Shown in pieces: positions 1 to 9,749 of a stretch of DNA of 64,000 nucleotides. Under the pieces are notes generated by a model that was given only the letters and a program-made list of their open reading frames with translations, was not told where the DNA came from and made no database searches. This DNA is from Acidobacteriota bacterium (GTDB lineage: Bacteria; Acidobacteriota; Terriglobia; Acidiferrales; UBA7541). Every line of letters starts with the position of its first letter. Within the stretch, counting starts at the first letter, position 1. Both the position numbers and the translations under genes were made by a program. Location of the stretch: contig QHYH01000110.1 of assembly GCA_003223215.1 (NCBI GenBank), positions 1-64,000 on the forward strand. Reading direction: 5' to 3'.

Positions 1-75
1 GAATCAGTAACTTAGCGCAAAATCAAGCACTTATCCGGGTTCAAGGGGGGTCAAAAAATCTAAAAAATCTGGCTT

Positions 76-134
76 CGCAGGTACAATCGCAGGTACAAAT
101 CACAGGTACAAAAGGTACAAATCGCAGGTACAAA
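76..134. repeat. Short direct-repeat cluster, five copies of GGTACAA
   Basis: GGTACAA at 80, 92, 105, 114 and 127, mostly inside TCGCAGGTACAAA units. Confidence 0.8.
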
Positions 135-212
135 CGGGGAGAGAAATGCCTGCTCCGCACGCCTATTTAGAGCCCGCGACACGATACGGGACCCCCGGCC
201 CCGCCGTTATCG

Positions 213-656
213 TTATTTAAGACCAAGTACCATAGAAACCTTCTCCGCGATCTCAGCCCACTCCGACGAATCTAGCAGCAACCCGGCTGCGTATTGCCCA
301 CAACGCCCTCGATCAACATAACGGACTTGCTCACAAAGTGCGAGGGCGCCATCACCTTTGATTTCCAATCGCACCCAATATGGTTGTATGACTTCAAACC
401 GTCTCGTACCGTCCGATTTGAATTCGCTTGTGGTTGGAATCACTACGAGTCCACGATTTTGGGTGTCATTAAAAACCTGATTAGACGATAGGACGATGCA
501 CAGATGCGCTCCCGCTTGTTCGACACCGGGGCGCATTCTCTGCTTCCCATCAGTGACTTCGCCAATATTCTGTGTAGGCAGATTAACCCAATAGATACCA
601 CCCCGCAAATATCTGTCAGGCTTTGCGGGTGGTTTCTTGTTTCTTCCGGTACTCAT
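213..656 (-). CDS. PemK/MazF-like toxin family protein
   Basis: YLRGGIYWVNLP...RPGVEQAGAHLCIVLSSNQVFN...GLVVIPTTSEFK...ALCEQVRYVDRGR is PemK/MazF-like; internal ATG at 656 preferred over the ORF-track start at 812. Confidence 0.75.
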   Translation of the reverse strand: MSTGRNKKPPAKPDRYLRGGIYWVNLPTQNIGEVTDGKQRMRPGVEQAGAHLCIVLSSNQVFNDTQNRGLVVIPTTSEFKSDGTRRFEVIQPYWVRLEIKGDGALALCEQVRYVDRGRCGQYAAGLLLDSSEWAEIAEKVSMVLGLK

Positions 657-913
657 CTTCCGATGCCTTCCGGCACTCGTCGGCAAACAGTGCATTCGCA
701 ACGAACTTCGATAAAAATGAACTGCGGTCCAATCCTTCGAGTTGCGCTCCAGTGCAAGCGCAGACTGGCCCATGCCCGCAGCATCCCAATGCACCCGCCA
801 GATCAATCCCACACTTCATTGCTAACAGGCGCGAGCCAGACAGCCCAGGTCGGCTGCCAAGAAGGGGCCACCAGTGCTGGTTCCTATCCTGTGTAGTACA
901 CTCGTTCGGTTCC

Positions 914-1537
914 ATGTTCTGTCCCCAATGCAAAGCTGAGTATCGCCCCGGTTTCACTCGTTGTTCTGATTGTGAAGTGGACCTGGTTGAGCATCTTGCG
1001 GAATCAAATGATTCCACGGTTTCGTCATCGGGGGCGACGAAGCGAGTTTGGTTGTGTGATGACCAAGAGTCGTGCGTGGATGTGTGCTCAGGGTTGAAGG
1101 CAGCCGGAATTCCGTTCAGAGTGGCTCAACGCAGGAAGCAGGTTTTCTGGCGCGTGGATGAGCACTATGAGGTTTGGGTGCCGGCGGCGTTTTATGACAG
1201 AGCCAAAATAATCGCCGAGAAGGGGTGCTTCGATTTCTCGGACAGCGATGAAGACCAGAGGATTATGGAATTGCCAGACGCGGATACAAGCGCTGTTAAG
1301 CGCGAGGTCAGGGATTGGGGTTGGCGACCAGAAGACGCGACAGTGGAGGTTTGGTCTGGGGGAACGGAGTTGAAGGGCGTAGCCTGGATGGTCGAAGCAT
1401 CGCTACATGAACATGGGATTCGTACTCACGCTGACGTAACTCAAGAAGGATTCCAGAGAATCTTCGTTCGGCCTGAGGATGAGCACGAAGCTCGCGAGAT
1501 TATGCATGAAATTAAGAACGGGACCCCGCCGACGTAG
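914..1537 (+). CDS. Zinc-ribbon protein with DUF2007-like region
   Basis: MFCPQCKAEYRPGFTRCSDCEVDLV zinc ribbon (CPxC...CxDC), then a region resembling DUF2007; start moved to ATG 914. Confidence 0.6.
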   Translation: MFCPQCKAEYRPGFTRCSDCEVDLVEHLAESNDSTVSSSGATKRVWLCDDQESCVDVCSGLKAAGIPFRVAQRRKQVFWRVDEHYEVWVPAAFYDRAKIIAEKGCFDFSDSDEDQRIMELPDADTSAVKREVRDWGWRPEDATVEVWSGGTELKGVAWMVEASLHEHGIRTHADVTQEGFQRIFVRPEDEHEAREIMHEIKNGTPPT

Positions 1538-1757
1538 AGCAGGTTGCTCGATAAGAAGCAGCTTATTCTAATTTGGACCGCGGTCGTAATGAGCGTTTCT
1601 AGATTTGCGTGCCCACAAAGCACCAAGGGAGTAAGCCACCGACGTGTAGAACTTCTCTGTGAAAGTGAGTTGGTCATAGCACCGATCATCGGCTCGGCAT
1701 CCCCAGCCGAAGTAGTGTGACAGTGGACCGGTATCGGCTGCCGAGTATGACCAAGGG

Positions 1758-2117
1758 CTAAAGGTCGGAATCGCAAAGCATCGAACGATGCTCCCAACGA
1801 AGGTAGAGTTTCCATCCGAAGTATGCTCCGACAGCTGCCTGAACTGGAAAGAAAGGTGTGTTCGTCAGTACAACGTGCATGGCGCGCATTAAGGCAGAAT
1901 GCGCCCATGCTTCACTCACGGCACCAACCGTAGTTGTCAGTAGAAATGCTCCTAGAACCACCAGCCACGTTACACCCTCTGTTCCTATGATTTGGTGCAT
2001 CACAAAAAGCAGTACCGTTCTCACAAAGCAGCTGGTGCCTCTTATGTTATTGGCTCTCATTCGCAATGTTTTCAATGCAACGAGTAGCGCCAGTGTAAAG
2101 CTCAAAAAATCCGACAA
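1758..2117 (-). CDS. Hypothetical small membrane protein
   Basis: 119 aa ORF with several hydrophobic segments; no family recognised. Confidence 0.35.
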   Translation of the reverse strand: MSDFLSFTLALLVALKTLRMRANNIRGTSCFVRTVLLFVMHQIIGTEGVTWLVVLGAFLLTTTVGAVSEAWAHSALMRAMHVVLTNTPFFPVQAAVGAYFGWKLYLRWEHRSMLCDSDL

Positions 2118-2199
2118 CTCCCGTTAGTTTCGGAGTGTTCTTCGCCCCTTTGATATTCGGTATGACCGGCTTGTTGTTGCCAGGATACTGGGCCGGGTG

Positions 2200-2335
2200 A
2201 TATTTCACCGGCAAAGAACGCGACTCCGAATCCGGCTTAGAACGCTATCGATCCCAATGGTCTCGACTGCGTCTACTTGAACGAGGGTGAGAACAGCACC
2301 ACCTACTTCGTTCACACCGACCACCTCGGCCGCCG
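2200..2335 (+). pseudogene. Scrambled RHS/YD-repeat core remnants
   Basis: FTGKERDSESGL (frame from 2204), then NAIDPNGLDCVYLNEGENSTTYFVHTDHLGRR (frame from 2241); both are RHS-associated core signatures, in two frames and non-native order. Confidence 0.7.
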
Positions 2336-4400
2336 TTTTCCTTTCCATTCCGCTTTCTGCCTTGGCTGCGTTTCTGGCCTTGGGCGGAAGTGGCGGCAGC
2401 GTCAACACCATGGTGCTCGGCGGACTCGCGCTGGCCTTCTCCCGGTTGATCGACAACTCCGTCATCGTTCTCGAAAACATTTTTCGCCATCTGGAATTGG
2501 GCGAAGCGCCCGAAGCCGCCGCGGAACGCGGCGGCCGGGAAGTGGGGCTCGCCGTCCTGGCCGCCACGCTCACCACCTCGGTCGTATTTTTCCCCGTGGT
2601 ATTTCTCTACGGTGTCAGCCGCTTTCTTTTCGTGGCTCTGGCCCTCGCGGTGGTTCTTTCGCTTTTTGCTTCTTACTTCGTGGCCATGACCGTGGTCCCG
2701 CTTTTCTGCGCGAAATTAATCAAGCAACGCCAGGCCGACGAAGAATTGGGCGATACCTTCACTTGGCGCTGGGACGGCATCGGCCAAATGTTTAATTTCT
2801 ATTTCAAAAAAGTGCTCGAAGAGTATGACCGCACCCTAGCCGCCGCGCTCAGGAGGCCTGCCGCCACCACCGTGGCCCTTGCGGGAATTTCCCTGTTGTC
2901 TCTCGGACTCTATCCTTTTCTTGGCGTCTCCTTCTTCCCGCGCACCGACCCGGGCCAATTCGTCATCAATTTGAAAGCACCCTCAGGAACGCGCGTCGAA
3001 CTGACCGAAGACTACGTCAAGAAAGTGGAACAAATCATCCGCGGTGTCGTCCCTCCGAGCGAATTGCAAATCATCGTCTCGAACATCGGCATCACCACCG
3101 ATTTCTCCGCCATCTATACTCCAAACTCCGCGCCGCACACCGCCTTCGTTCAGGTCAGCCTGAAAGAAAACCACAAAGTCGGCAGCTATGAATACATGCG
3201 CCGGGTCCGCGAGCAGTTGAGCGAGAAACTCCCGCAGCTCAGCACTTACTTTCAATCCGGCGGCTTGGTCGACGCGGTGATCAATCTTGGTCTGCCCGCG
3301 CCAATCGACATTCAGGTCAGCGGCAACAACCTCGACGCGGTCTACAACACCGCTACGAAGCTTGCTCAACCCGTGCGCCAGCTCCAAGACGTAAACGACG
3401 TGCTGATTCCCCAGGACATCGACTACCCGGCCCTCGAACTCGACGTTGACCGGGAGAAAGCGGGCCTCCTCGGTCTTTCGCAGAAGGAAATCGTCGACAA
3501 CGTCGTCACCGCTCTCACTTCGAACGGCATGATCGCGCCGAATTATTGGATCGATCCCAAGAGCGGGAATCCCTATATGCTCACCGTGCAATACCCTGAA
3601 GACGCTGTCAAAACCGTGACGGACCTCAAGCAAATTCCTTTGCGCGGAGTGAAAAGTTCCGAGCCGACCTTTCTCGACACCGTCGTCAAAGTCAAAACCA
3701 TTCCTTCGCCAACCGAAGTCGACCACTATCAATTATTCCGCGTTGTCGACGTCTATGTTTCTCCAAAAAAGGAGGACCTGCGGACGGTCACGAATCAAGT
3801 GGATGACATCATCAAGAAAACGCAGATTCCCGAAGGCGTCCGCGTGAACCTTCGTGGCTCGGTCGAGGCATGCGTTCTTCTTTCCGCAGTTTCGGCGTCG
3901 GCCTCATTTTGTCGGTCGTCCTCGTCTACTTGATTCTCGTCGCGCAATTTGCCTCCTGGGAGGATCCCTTCATCATTCTTCTCGCTATTCCTCCAGGACT
4001 CGCCGGCGTGCTCTTGTTCCTGCTCGCCACCGGCACCACCTTGAACGTCATGTCCTTGATGGGCGTGGTCATGATGGTGGGCATCGTCGTTTCGAACAGC
4101 ATTTTGATCGTCGAATTTGCGCGTCACTTGCACCATGACGGCAAGCCCGTGCAAGAAGCGGTTTCGCTGGCCTCGCGAATGCGTCTTCGCCCCATCTTGA
4201 TGACTTCGCTGGCCACGGTTCTCGGCATGATCCCCATGGCCATCGGCGCCGAGCCCGGCAGCGAACAGTACGCGCCTCTCGCCCGCGCCATCATCGGCGG
4301 CTTATTGGTCTCCGTGGTAATCACGGTCTACCTCGTGCCCGCCGTCTATCTCATCGTGCACGGTAAAGGAGAGCAGCAGGCACAGGGGGTTCCGTCGTGA
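2287..4400 (+). pseudogene. RND (HAE1/AcrB-type) efflux transporter, N-truncated and frameshifted
   Basis: NTMVLGGLALAFSRLIDNSVIVLENIFRHLE, FFPVVFLYGVSRFLFVALALAVVLSLFASY, TTLNVMSLMGVVMMVGIVVSNSILIVEFARHL are RND signatures; ORFs 2287..3933 and 3870..4400 join by a one-base shift near 3868; the N-terminal ~350 aa are absent. Confidence 0.88.
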
Positions 4401-5734
4401 GGCGTCGAACGGTTTGCCTCTCGCTCCTGGTTGCCCTCACCTGCGGCTTGGCAAACGCCCAGGCCCCGGCAGGCTCAGCAAAATCGCAACCCTCTAGCCA
4501 AACCTCAACCTCCCCTACGCCCCTGACCCTGGCCGAGGCCGAAGCGATCGCCCTCAAGAACAATCCGCAGATCACCGTCGGAAGACTGCGTGCGCTTGCT
4601 GCCGAGCAATACGTCCGTGAAACCCGCTCGGCACTCTTGCCCAATGCCTATCTGAGCCTCACCGCTGTGGATGCGAATCCCGGGAGCCGTATCGCCGCCG
4701 GCTTTTTGAATAATCCCATCCTTTTCCCGCGCGCGGCCGGCGGCGCCAGCGTCAACCAACTCGTCACCGACTTCGGCCGCTCGAGTAATCTGCTTTCCAG
4801 TTCTGAATTCAGCGCCAAAGCCGAAGATCAAAATGCGGCGGCCACACGCGCGGACATCCTCTTGGCCGTGGATCAAGCCTTTTACAATTCGCTCGACACG
4901 CAGGCTCTGGTCCACGTTGCCGAAGAAACGGTCGAAGCCCGGCAAACGCTCGTTGATAAGGTGCAGGCTTTGACTTCCGCGAAACTCAAGTCCGAGCTCG
5001 ATCTCAGCTTCTCCAAAGTCGAGTTGGCGCGCTCCAAACTTCTTTTGCTGGAAGCCCGCAACAACTATCAGGCCGCGCTTGCCGGCCTTTCCGCGGTTCT
5101 CGGCTATCCCACGGAGCAGAATTTCCAGCTGGTCGAAGAAACCAGTCCACTCACGCCCCCGGCCAGCGACGTCCAGCCGCTCATTCAGCAAGCTCTCGAG
5201 CAGCGTCCGGAAATCCAAGCATTGCAATTCGAGGTCGCGTCCGCACAAAAATTCGGCAACGCCGAGCACGACCTCTGGCGGCCCTCGGTGAGCGCCCTCG
5301 GCGTCGTTGGCGAAGCTCCCGTGCGTGACGAGCACATTCCCAACTGGTATGGTGCGGTCGGCGTCAATATCAACATCCCGGTCTTCAACGGTTTCCTGTA
5401 CAACGCCCGCGCCAAGGCCGCTGATCTCCAAACCGAGGCTGACCGCCAGCGGCTCCGCGATCTCGAAAACACCACTTCTCGCGACGTCCGAGTCTCCTGG
5501 CAGGACACCAATCGCGCTTACGAACGCCTTTCTGTCACCCAGCAGCTCCGCCAGCAGGCCGACCTTGCTCTAGATCTGGCACAGGCCCGCTACACCCTCG
5601 GCCTCGGCTCCATCGTGGAATTCACCCAGGCCGAGCTCCAAAAAACCGAGGCGGACATCGCGGACACCGATGCGACCTACCAATACCGCTTGACCCAGCT
5701 GGCCCTGGCCTTTACCATTGCGGCGCCGAAGTAG
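4397..5734 (+). CDS. TolC family outer membrane efflux protein
   Basis: Signal peptide; LTLAEAEAIALKNNPQI and repeated outer-membrane-factor organisation; GTG start overlaps the RND stop (GTGA). Confidence 0.9.
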   Translation: MRRRTVCLSLLVALTCGLANAQAPAGSAKSQPSSQTSTSPTPLTLAEAEAIALKNNPQITVGRLRALAAEQYVRETRSALLPNAYLSLTAVDANPGSRIAAGFLNNPILFPRAAGGASVNQLVTDFGRSSNLLSSSEFSAKAEDQNAAATRADILLAVDQAFYNSLDTQALVHVAEETVEARQTLVDKVQALTSAKLKSELDLSFSKVELARSKLLLLEARNNYQAALAGLSAVLGYPTEQNFQLVEETSPLTPPASDVQPLIQQALEQRPEIQALQFEVASAQKFGNAEHDLWRPSVSALGVVGEAPVRDEHIPNWYGAVGVNINIPVFNGFLYNARAKAADLQTEADRQRLRDLENTTSRDVRVSWQDTNRAYERLSVTQQLRQQADLALDLAQARYTLGLGSIVEFTQAELQKTEADIADTDATYQYRLTQLALAFTIAAPK

Positions 5735-5806
5735 GCCTAGGCCCGAGGGCCCGGGAACAAACGCAAGGTTGTTTAGGGAGTTGCGGATGGCTCGGTTTGT
5801 TACAAC

Positions 5807-5944
5807 TGACGCACGGCTGCTTCCGCTCGTTTTGGCGCCCGCCCGTTGTTATTGATCCTCTAACAATCCGTAACTTCTTATGCGTCAATGACTTGCTGTG
5901 AATTGCCCTTCTTTGTTACAGGATATTCACAATCAGTTGACGCA
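5807..5944. promoter_or_regulatory. Three TGACGCA/TGCGTCA heptamers upstream of the porin gene
   Basis: TGACGCA at 5807-5813 and 5938-5944, inverted TGCGTCA at 5881-5887. Confidence 0.35.
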
Positions 5945-6034
5945 ATTGTAAGACGGGCTCTTTACCTTTTGCCGCTGGGTTCTAGGTGCATTATCCCCTA
6001 GCCACTTCGATTCTTGCTCGAAAAGAGAGACGAA

Positions 6035-7828
6035 ATGAAAAAACTAGCAGCATTCGCACTATTCCTGTTCCTTACTACGGGTTTGGCCCTTGCGGATACA
6101 CCGAAGGAGGCCGACGCCAAGGCGGCCAAAACGGCCGAGCCCGCTAAGCCCAAAGCGGCCAAGGAAACGGTGAAATCCGACTCGAGGCTCGCCGCCGAGA
6201 TTGAGGAACTCCGCCAAGCCATTCAGTCACAGCAAGAGCAACTCGAGCTCTTGAAGGGAGAGCTTGCCAAGCGCGACCGCCAGATCGACGAGGCCCGTGA
6301 GGCTGCGGCCGCCGCCAACGCCCGCGCCGCCGAAGCCAACACCAAGGCTGCCGAAGCGGCCAACTCCTCCGCAGAAGTGAAAACCGCAGCGGTCACACTG
6401 CCGACTCCGGTCAGCGACTTGAAGGCCAGCAATGAGGGTCTGAAAACCGCCGTTTCCGCAGAATCGGCGCAAACCCGCGGTGCCGGAGCCGAAACCTCTC
6501 CGCTGCAGTTGCACATCGGCGATGCTTCCATCACGCCAATAGGATTCGCGGACTTCACTGGCGTATGGCGCAGCAGAGATGGGGGAAGCGGAATCGGAAC
6601 AAACTTTGCCGGCATCCCTTACGGTGGCAGCAATGTCTTTCAGACGAACCTGAACGAGTTCCGTTTCAGCATGCAGAACTCGCGCATCGGCTTCCGCGTA
6701 GATGCCGACGTAAAGGGTTCTCATGTGCTTGGTTATATGGAAGCGGACTTCCTCGGCAACAATCCTGGGAACGTCGCCGTGAGCAGTAACAGCAACACTC
6801 TTCGCTCCAGGTTGTACTGGGTTGACCTCCGTAAGGGCGCTTGGGAGGTGCTGGGCGGTCAGACCTGGACTCTGGCGACGCCTAATCGCTCCGGTGTCTC
6901 GCCGCTGCCAGGGGACATCTTCTTCTCTAACAACATGGACGTGAACTATCAGCTCGGAATGGTTTGGGGGCGCATTCCGGAGTTCCGCCTGGCCTACCAT
7001 TTCCCCGAGGATAAGGCCGCCTTTGCTGTCGCGCTCGACTCGCCTGATCAATATATGGGCGGTACGAACGGCTCCGCGGCAATTACCCTCCCGGCGTGCT
7101 GCGCCAATTACGCGGGTGGGCAGCTGGACAATGGGACGACCACTCTGAATCCCCCAAACATCGCCCCAGACGTAATCGCCAAGTTCGTTGTCGATCCCTC
7201 CAAGCGGCTCCACGGCGAGATTGGCGGAATTGTGCGATTCTTTCAGGTCTACAATCAGACCACGGCAACACACTTCTCGAGCACCGGCGGCGGAGGCTTT
7301 GTGAACCTCGACGTGGGAGTAGCCGGCGGCCTACGCTTGCTCACCCACAATTTCTGGAGCGATGGAGGCGGGAGGTACATCTTCGGGCAGGCCCCGGACG
7401 TGATCGCACGCGCCGACGGCAGCTTGTCTCCCGTCCACGTCGGCTCGACGGTGGATGGCTTCGAGTTTACACACCGGAACACCATCCTGTCCGGGTACTA
7501 CGGTTTGGTTTACATTCCACGCAACGTGGCGATCGACGCCAACGGGACGACTCACATCGGCTGGGGCTTTAGCGGGTCTCCTTCGACGCCGTCTGCAACT
7601 TCTTCCGGCCACAATCGCAGCATCCAGGAGGGCACATTTGCGTTTAGTCAGAACTTTTGGAAGGATCCCAGGTACGGTGGTCTGACTTTTATCGGCCAAT
7701 ACTCGTACCTGACACGTAATCCGTGGTCTGTAGCCACCGGGCAACCCAAGAACGCCCACGCAAGTATGGTCTGGGTGGACCTCCGTTATACCCTTCCTGG
7801 CTCTGCACCGACGCTTGGCAAACCCTAG
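6035..7828 (+). CDS. Porin-like outer membrane protein with N-terminal coiled coil
   Basis: Signal peptide MKKLAAFALFLFLTTGLALA; Ala/Glu coiled coil; beta-barrel-like region (RIGFRVDADVKGSHVLGYMEADF, DcaP-like). Confidence 0.75.
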   Translation: MKKLAAFALFLFLTTGLALADTPKEADAKAAKTAEPAKPKAAKETVKSDSRLAAEIEELRQAIQSQQEQLELLKGELAKRDRQIDEAREAAAAANARAAEANTKAAEAANSSAEVKTAAVTLPTPVSDLKASNEGLKTAVSAESAQTRGAGAETSPLQLHIGDASITPIGFADFTGVWRSRDGGSGIGTNFAGIPYGGSNVFQTNLNEFRFSMQNSRIGFRVDADVKGSHVLGYMEADFLGNNPGNVAVSSNSNTLRSRLYWVDLRKGAWEVLGGQTWTLATPNRSGVSPLPGDIFFSNNMDVNYQLGMVWGRIPEFRLAYHFPEDKAAFAVALDSPDQYMGGTNGSAAITLPACCANYAGGQLDNGTTTLNPPNIAPDVIAKFVVDPSKRLHGEIGGIVRFFQVYNQTTATHFSSTGGGGFVNLDVGVAGGLRLLTHNFWSDGGGRYIFGQAPDVIARADGSLSPVHVGSTVDGFEFTHRNTILSGYYGLVYIPRNVAIDANGTTHIGWGFSGSPSTPSATSSGHNRSIQEGTFAFSQNFWKDPRYGGLTFIGQYSYLTRNPWSVATGQPKNAHASMVWVDLRYTLPGSAPTLGKP

Positions 7829-8018
7829 CCATCAGCGGTAGATGGGCCGGCTTAGGCGGTTTATGCTCCCCAGACGAAACAGCAATTTCGCCCCGGGCCG
7901 CTACATCAGGGCAGCTCGGGGCTTCTTGCTTGCCGTCTCGAAGTCGGGACGGAAGCGATGCGTGGGCGACAGTAGGAGTGGGTCGTCCTCGATGGATCGC
8001 ACCATTATTTTGAGCTAA

Positions 8019-8545
8019 TCACTTGGGGGAGAGCTCGGTTCCCGGCCGAAGTTGCTCCGTCCCGCGAGTCAAAACTTCGTCTCCCTCGTCCAAATCACCA
8101 AACTCCTCAATCCAATTACCCGTAGTGACTCCTGTTTTCACGTCCACCCACTCTGCACGGCGGTTGTGGATTCGAACAATAAACGTGCGTTCAAGGTTGC
8201 TCGTCACGGCCGAAACGGGGACAAACAGAGTTGGGTAGGTCCGCCGCACCGGCCACTCCACTTCGCAAAACGTGCCTGGGACCAACTCGGCATGAGGGTC
8301 GGCCACGTCCAATTCCACTGACATCGTTCGCGTCTTGATATCCACTTCATGCGCAATTCTCGCGATCGGTGCATGAAATAACCTTCCGGGGAACGCCGGC
8401 ACGGTGAAATCCACTTGGGTGCCTTCAGGAACTCCCGCCACGTCATTTTCCGGGACGGGCACGACCAAACGATGTCGGCGAAGCGTCTCGATGCGCACGA
8501 TCGGCGTCACAATACCCGCACCCCCCAGCAGGCCAGACCAACGCC
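8019..8545 (-). pseudogene. C-terminal fragment of an RND membrane-fusion (HlyD-family) protein
   Basis: GAGIVTPIVRIETLRRHRLVVPVPE...RIAHEVDIKTRTMSVELDV...PGTFCEVEWPVRR...LFVPVSAV matches the C-terminal half of efflux adaptors; no N-terminal lipoyl/hairpin region upstream. Confidence 0.8.
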
Positions 8546-8581
8546 GTCTACTTCTTCGGATGTCAAGGAGTTAGCTTTAAT

Positions 8582-9472
8582 TTAATCTCTGTTCCTTGGC
8601 ATGCGGCCTTCGACGGCCTTGCGGGTAGCGACTAGCGTCGCGGTCAGAGTTTCACGAGGAATGCTGGTCACAAACGGCTCGATCATCCACTTCAGCACGA
8701 CCGGAATGTCACGCGTCAGTGACACGACTTCGCTTTGCACGTACACGCCGCGGTCGTGCTCTTCCATTCGCCACCACGTTTCCATGCGCCACAGGAAGCC
8801 GCCGTCTTGGCCCGGCGGCTTTTCGCGTTCGTCGCTTTTGCCGGGGTTTTCCACTTCGGCGATGCGCACCGCGGAGCTGCGGCTGTGGGCGCGCTCGGGC
8901 GCGTCGCGGAAATACTCAATCTCGTGCTCAGTGTCCAGGACCACGGTGATCACTTTGTGGCGGCGAAAGCGCAGAAACACACGGAAATGGTCGCCGTTCC
9001 TCGATTCAGTCTTTGACCGTTCGACGTCCGGCGCGTAATAGACGGAATGCTTGTCGTAATCTTCGAGCATCCCAAGCACGTCGCCAAGTTTGGCTTCTGG
9101 GATGAACACGACGCCCACCCAGTGATGAATGATGCCACCCGGACAAGCGATGAGCTTTCCGCCCTCGAGCGTCTCCCGTTTTTTCATCTTGACTTCACCG
9201 CGCTTGAGCCCGGCGTAAGCTTCGGAGCGCTCTGGCGCAGGCAGTTCGTCAATCCACAACAGGTTCGTTCCGCGTTTCAGCTCTTCTTCGTTCCGCGCTT
9301 CCGTGAGTTTCACGTAGCGGTCGAACGCGGCGAGCGTATTCGCATGCAACGGAGCGGGCTCAGGCTCCGCGCCCTGCGCAAAGTCCGACATCGGCGGAGA
9401 CAACATCGCCGCGGCCAGCGCGATCGCAAGGAACGCCACCCATTTGTCGCCTGCGCCTTTCACCTGTCGCAC
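8582..9472 (-). CDS. Secreted conserved hypothetical protein, possibly SRPBCC/START-like
   Basis: 296 aa with signal peptide and lipid-transfer-like pattern; family not certain. Confidence 0.6.
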   Translation of the reverse strand: MRQVKGAGDKWVAFLAIALAAAMLSPPMSDFAQGAEPEPAPLHANTLAAFDRYVKLTEARNEEELKRGTNLLWIDELPAPERSEAYAGLKRGEVKMKKRETLEGGKLIACPGGIIHHWVGVVFIPEAKLGDVLGMLEDYDKHSVYYAPDVERSKTESRNGDHFRVFLRFRRHKVITVVLDTEHEIEYFRDAPERAHSRSSAVRIAEVENPGKSDEREKPPGQDGGFLWRMETWWRMEEHDRGVYVQSEVVSLTRDIPVVLKWMIEPFVTSIPRETLTATLVATRKAVEGRMPRNRD

Positions 9473-9569
9473 CCTCCTGTCATGGTGAACCGGCGGCCCG
9501 CGTCGTAATGCACTGATTTCGCAACATTTTCATCAAGCATTCCCTTGGCGCGACCCTTCAGGATGCATG

Positions 9570-9749
9570 TGAGGCGCCTACCCGGCAACCGGCTATCCCG
9601 GATGGACAGCCGGCATCAGGTTCGCGGGAGCCGGAACGACTGTGTTTTGCGGAGAGCTCAGGAGTGCAGAGGCAAGAGAAAATTGGCGGGTTGGGTAGCT
9701 CGCACACGGTCCCTTTCGGGACCGCTGTCCCCGCGCGGCCCCCAACCCG
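9570..9749. other. Candidate structured non-coding region (nested inverted repeats)
   Basis: CGGGTTGGG (9687-9695)/CCCAACCCG (9741-9749) enclosing CGGTCCC-TTTC-GGGACCG (9707-9724), plus CCGGCTATCC/GGACAGCCGG hairpin at about 9588-9613. Confidence 0.45.

Noticed and set aside
80-133. CRISPR-like spacing of GGTACAA repeats
   Set aside because: Repeat unit is 7-13 bp with almost no spacer; no cas genes in the window.
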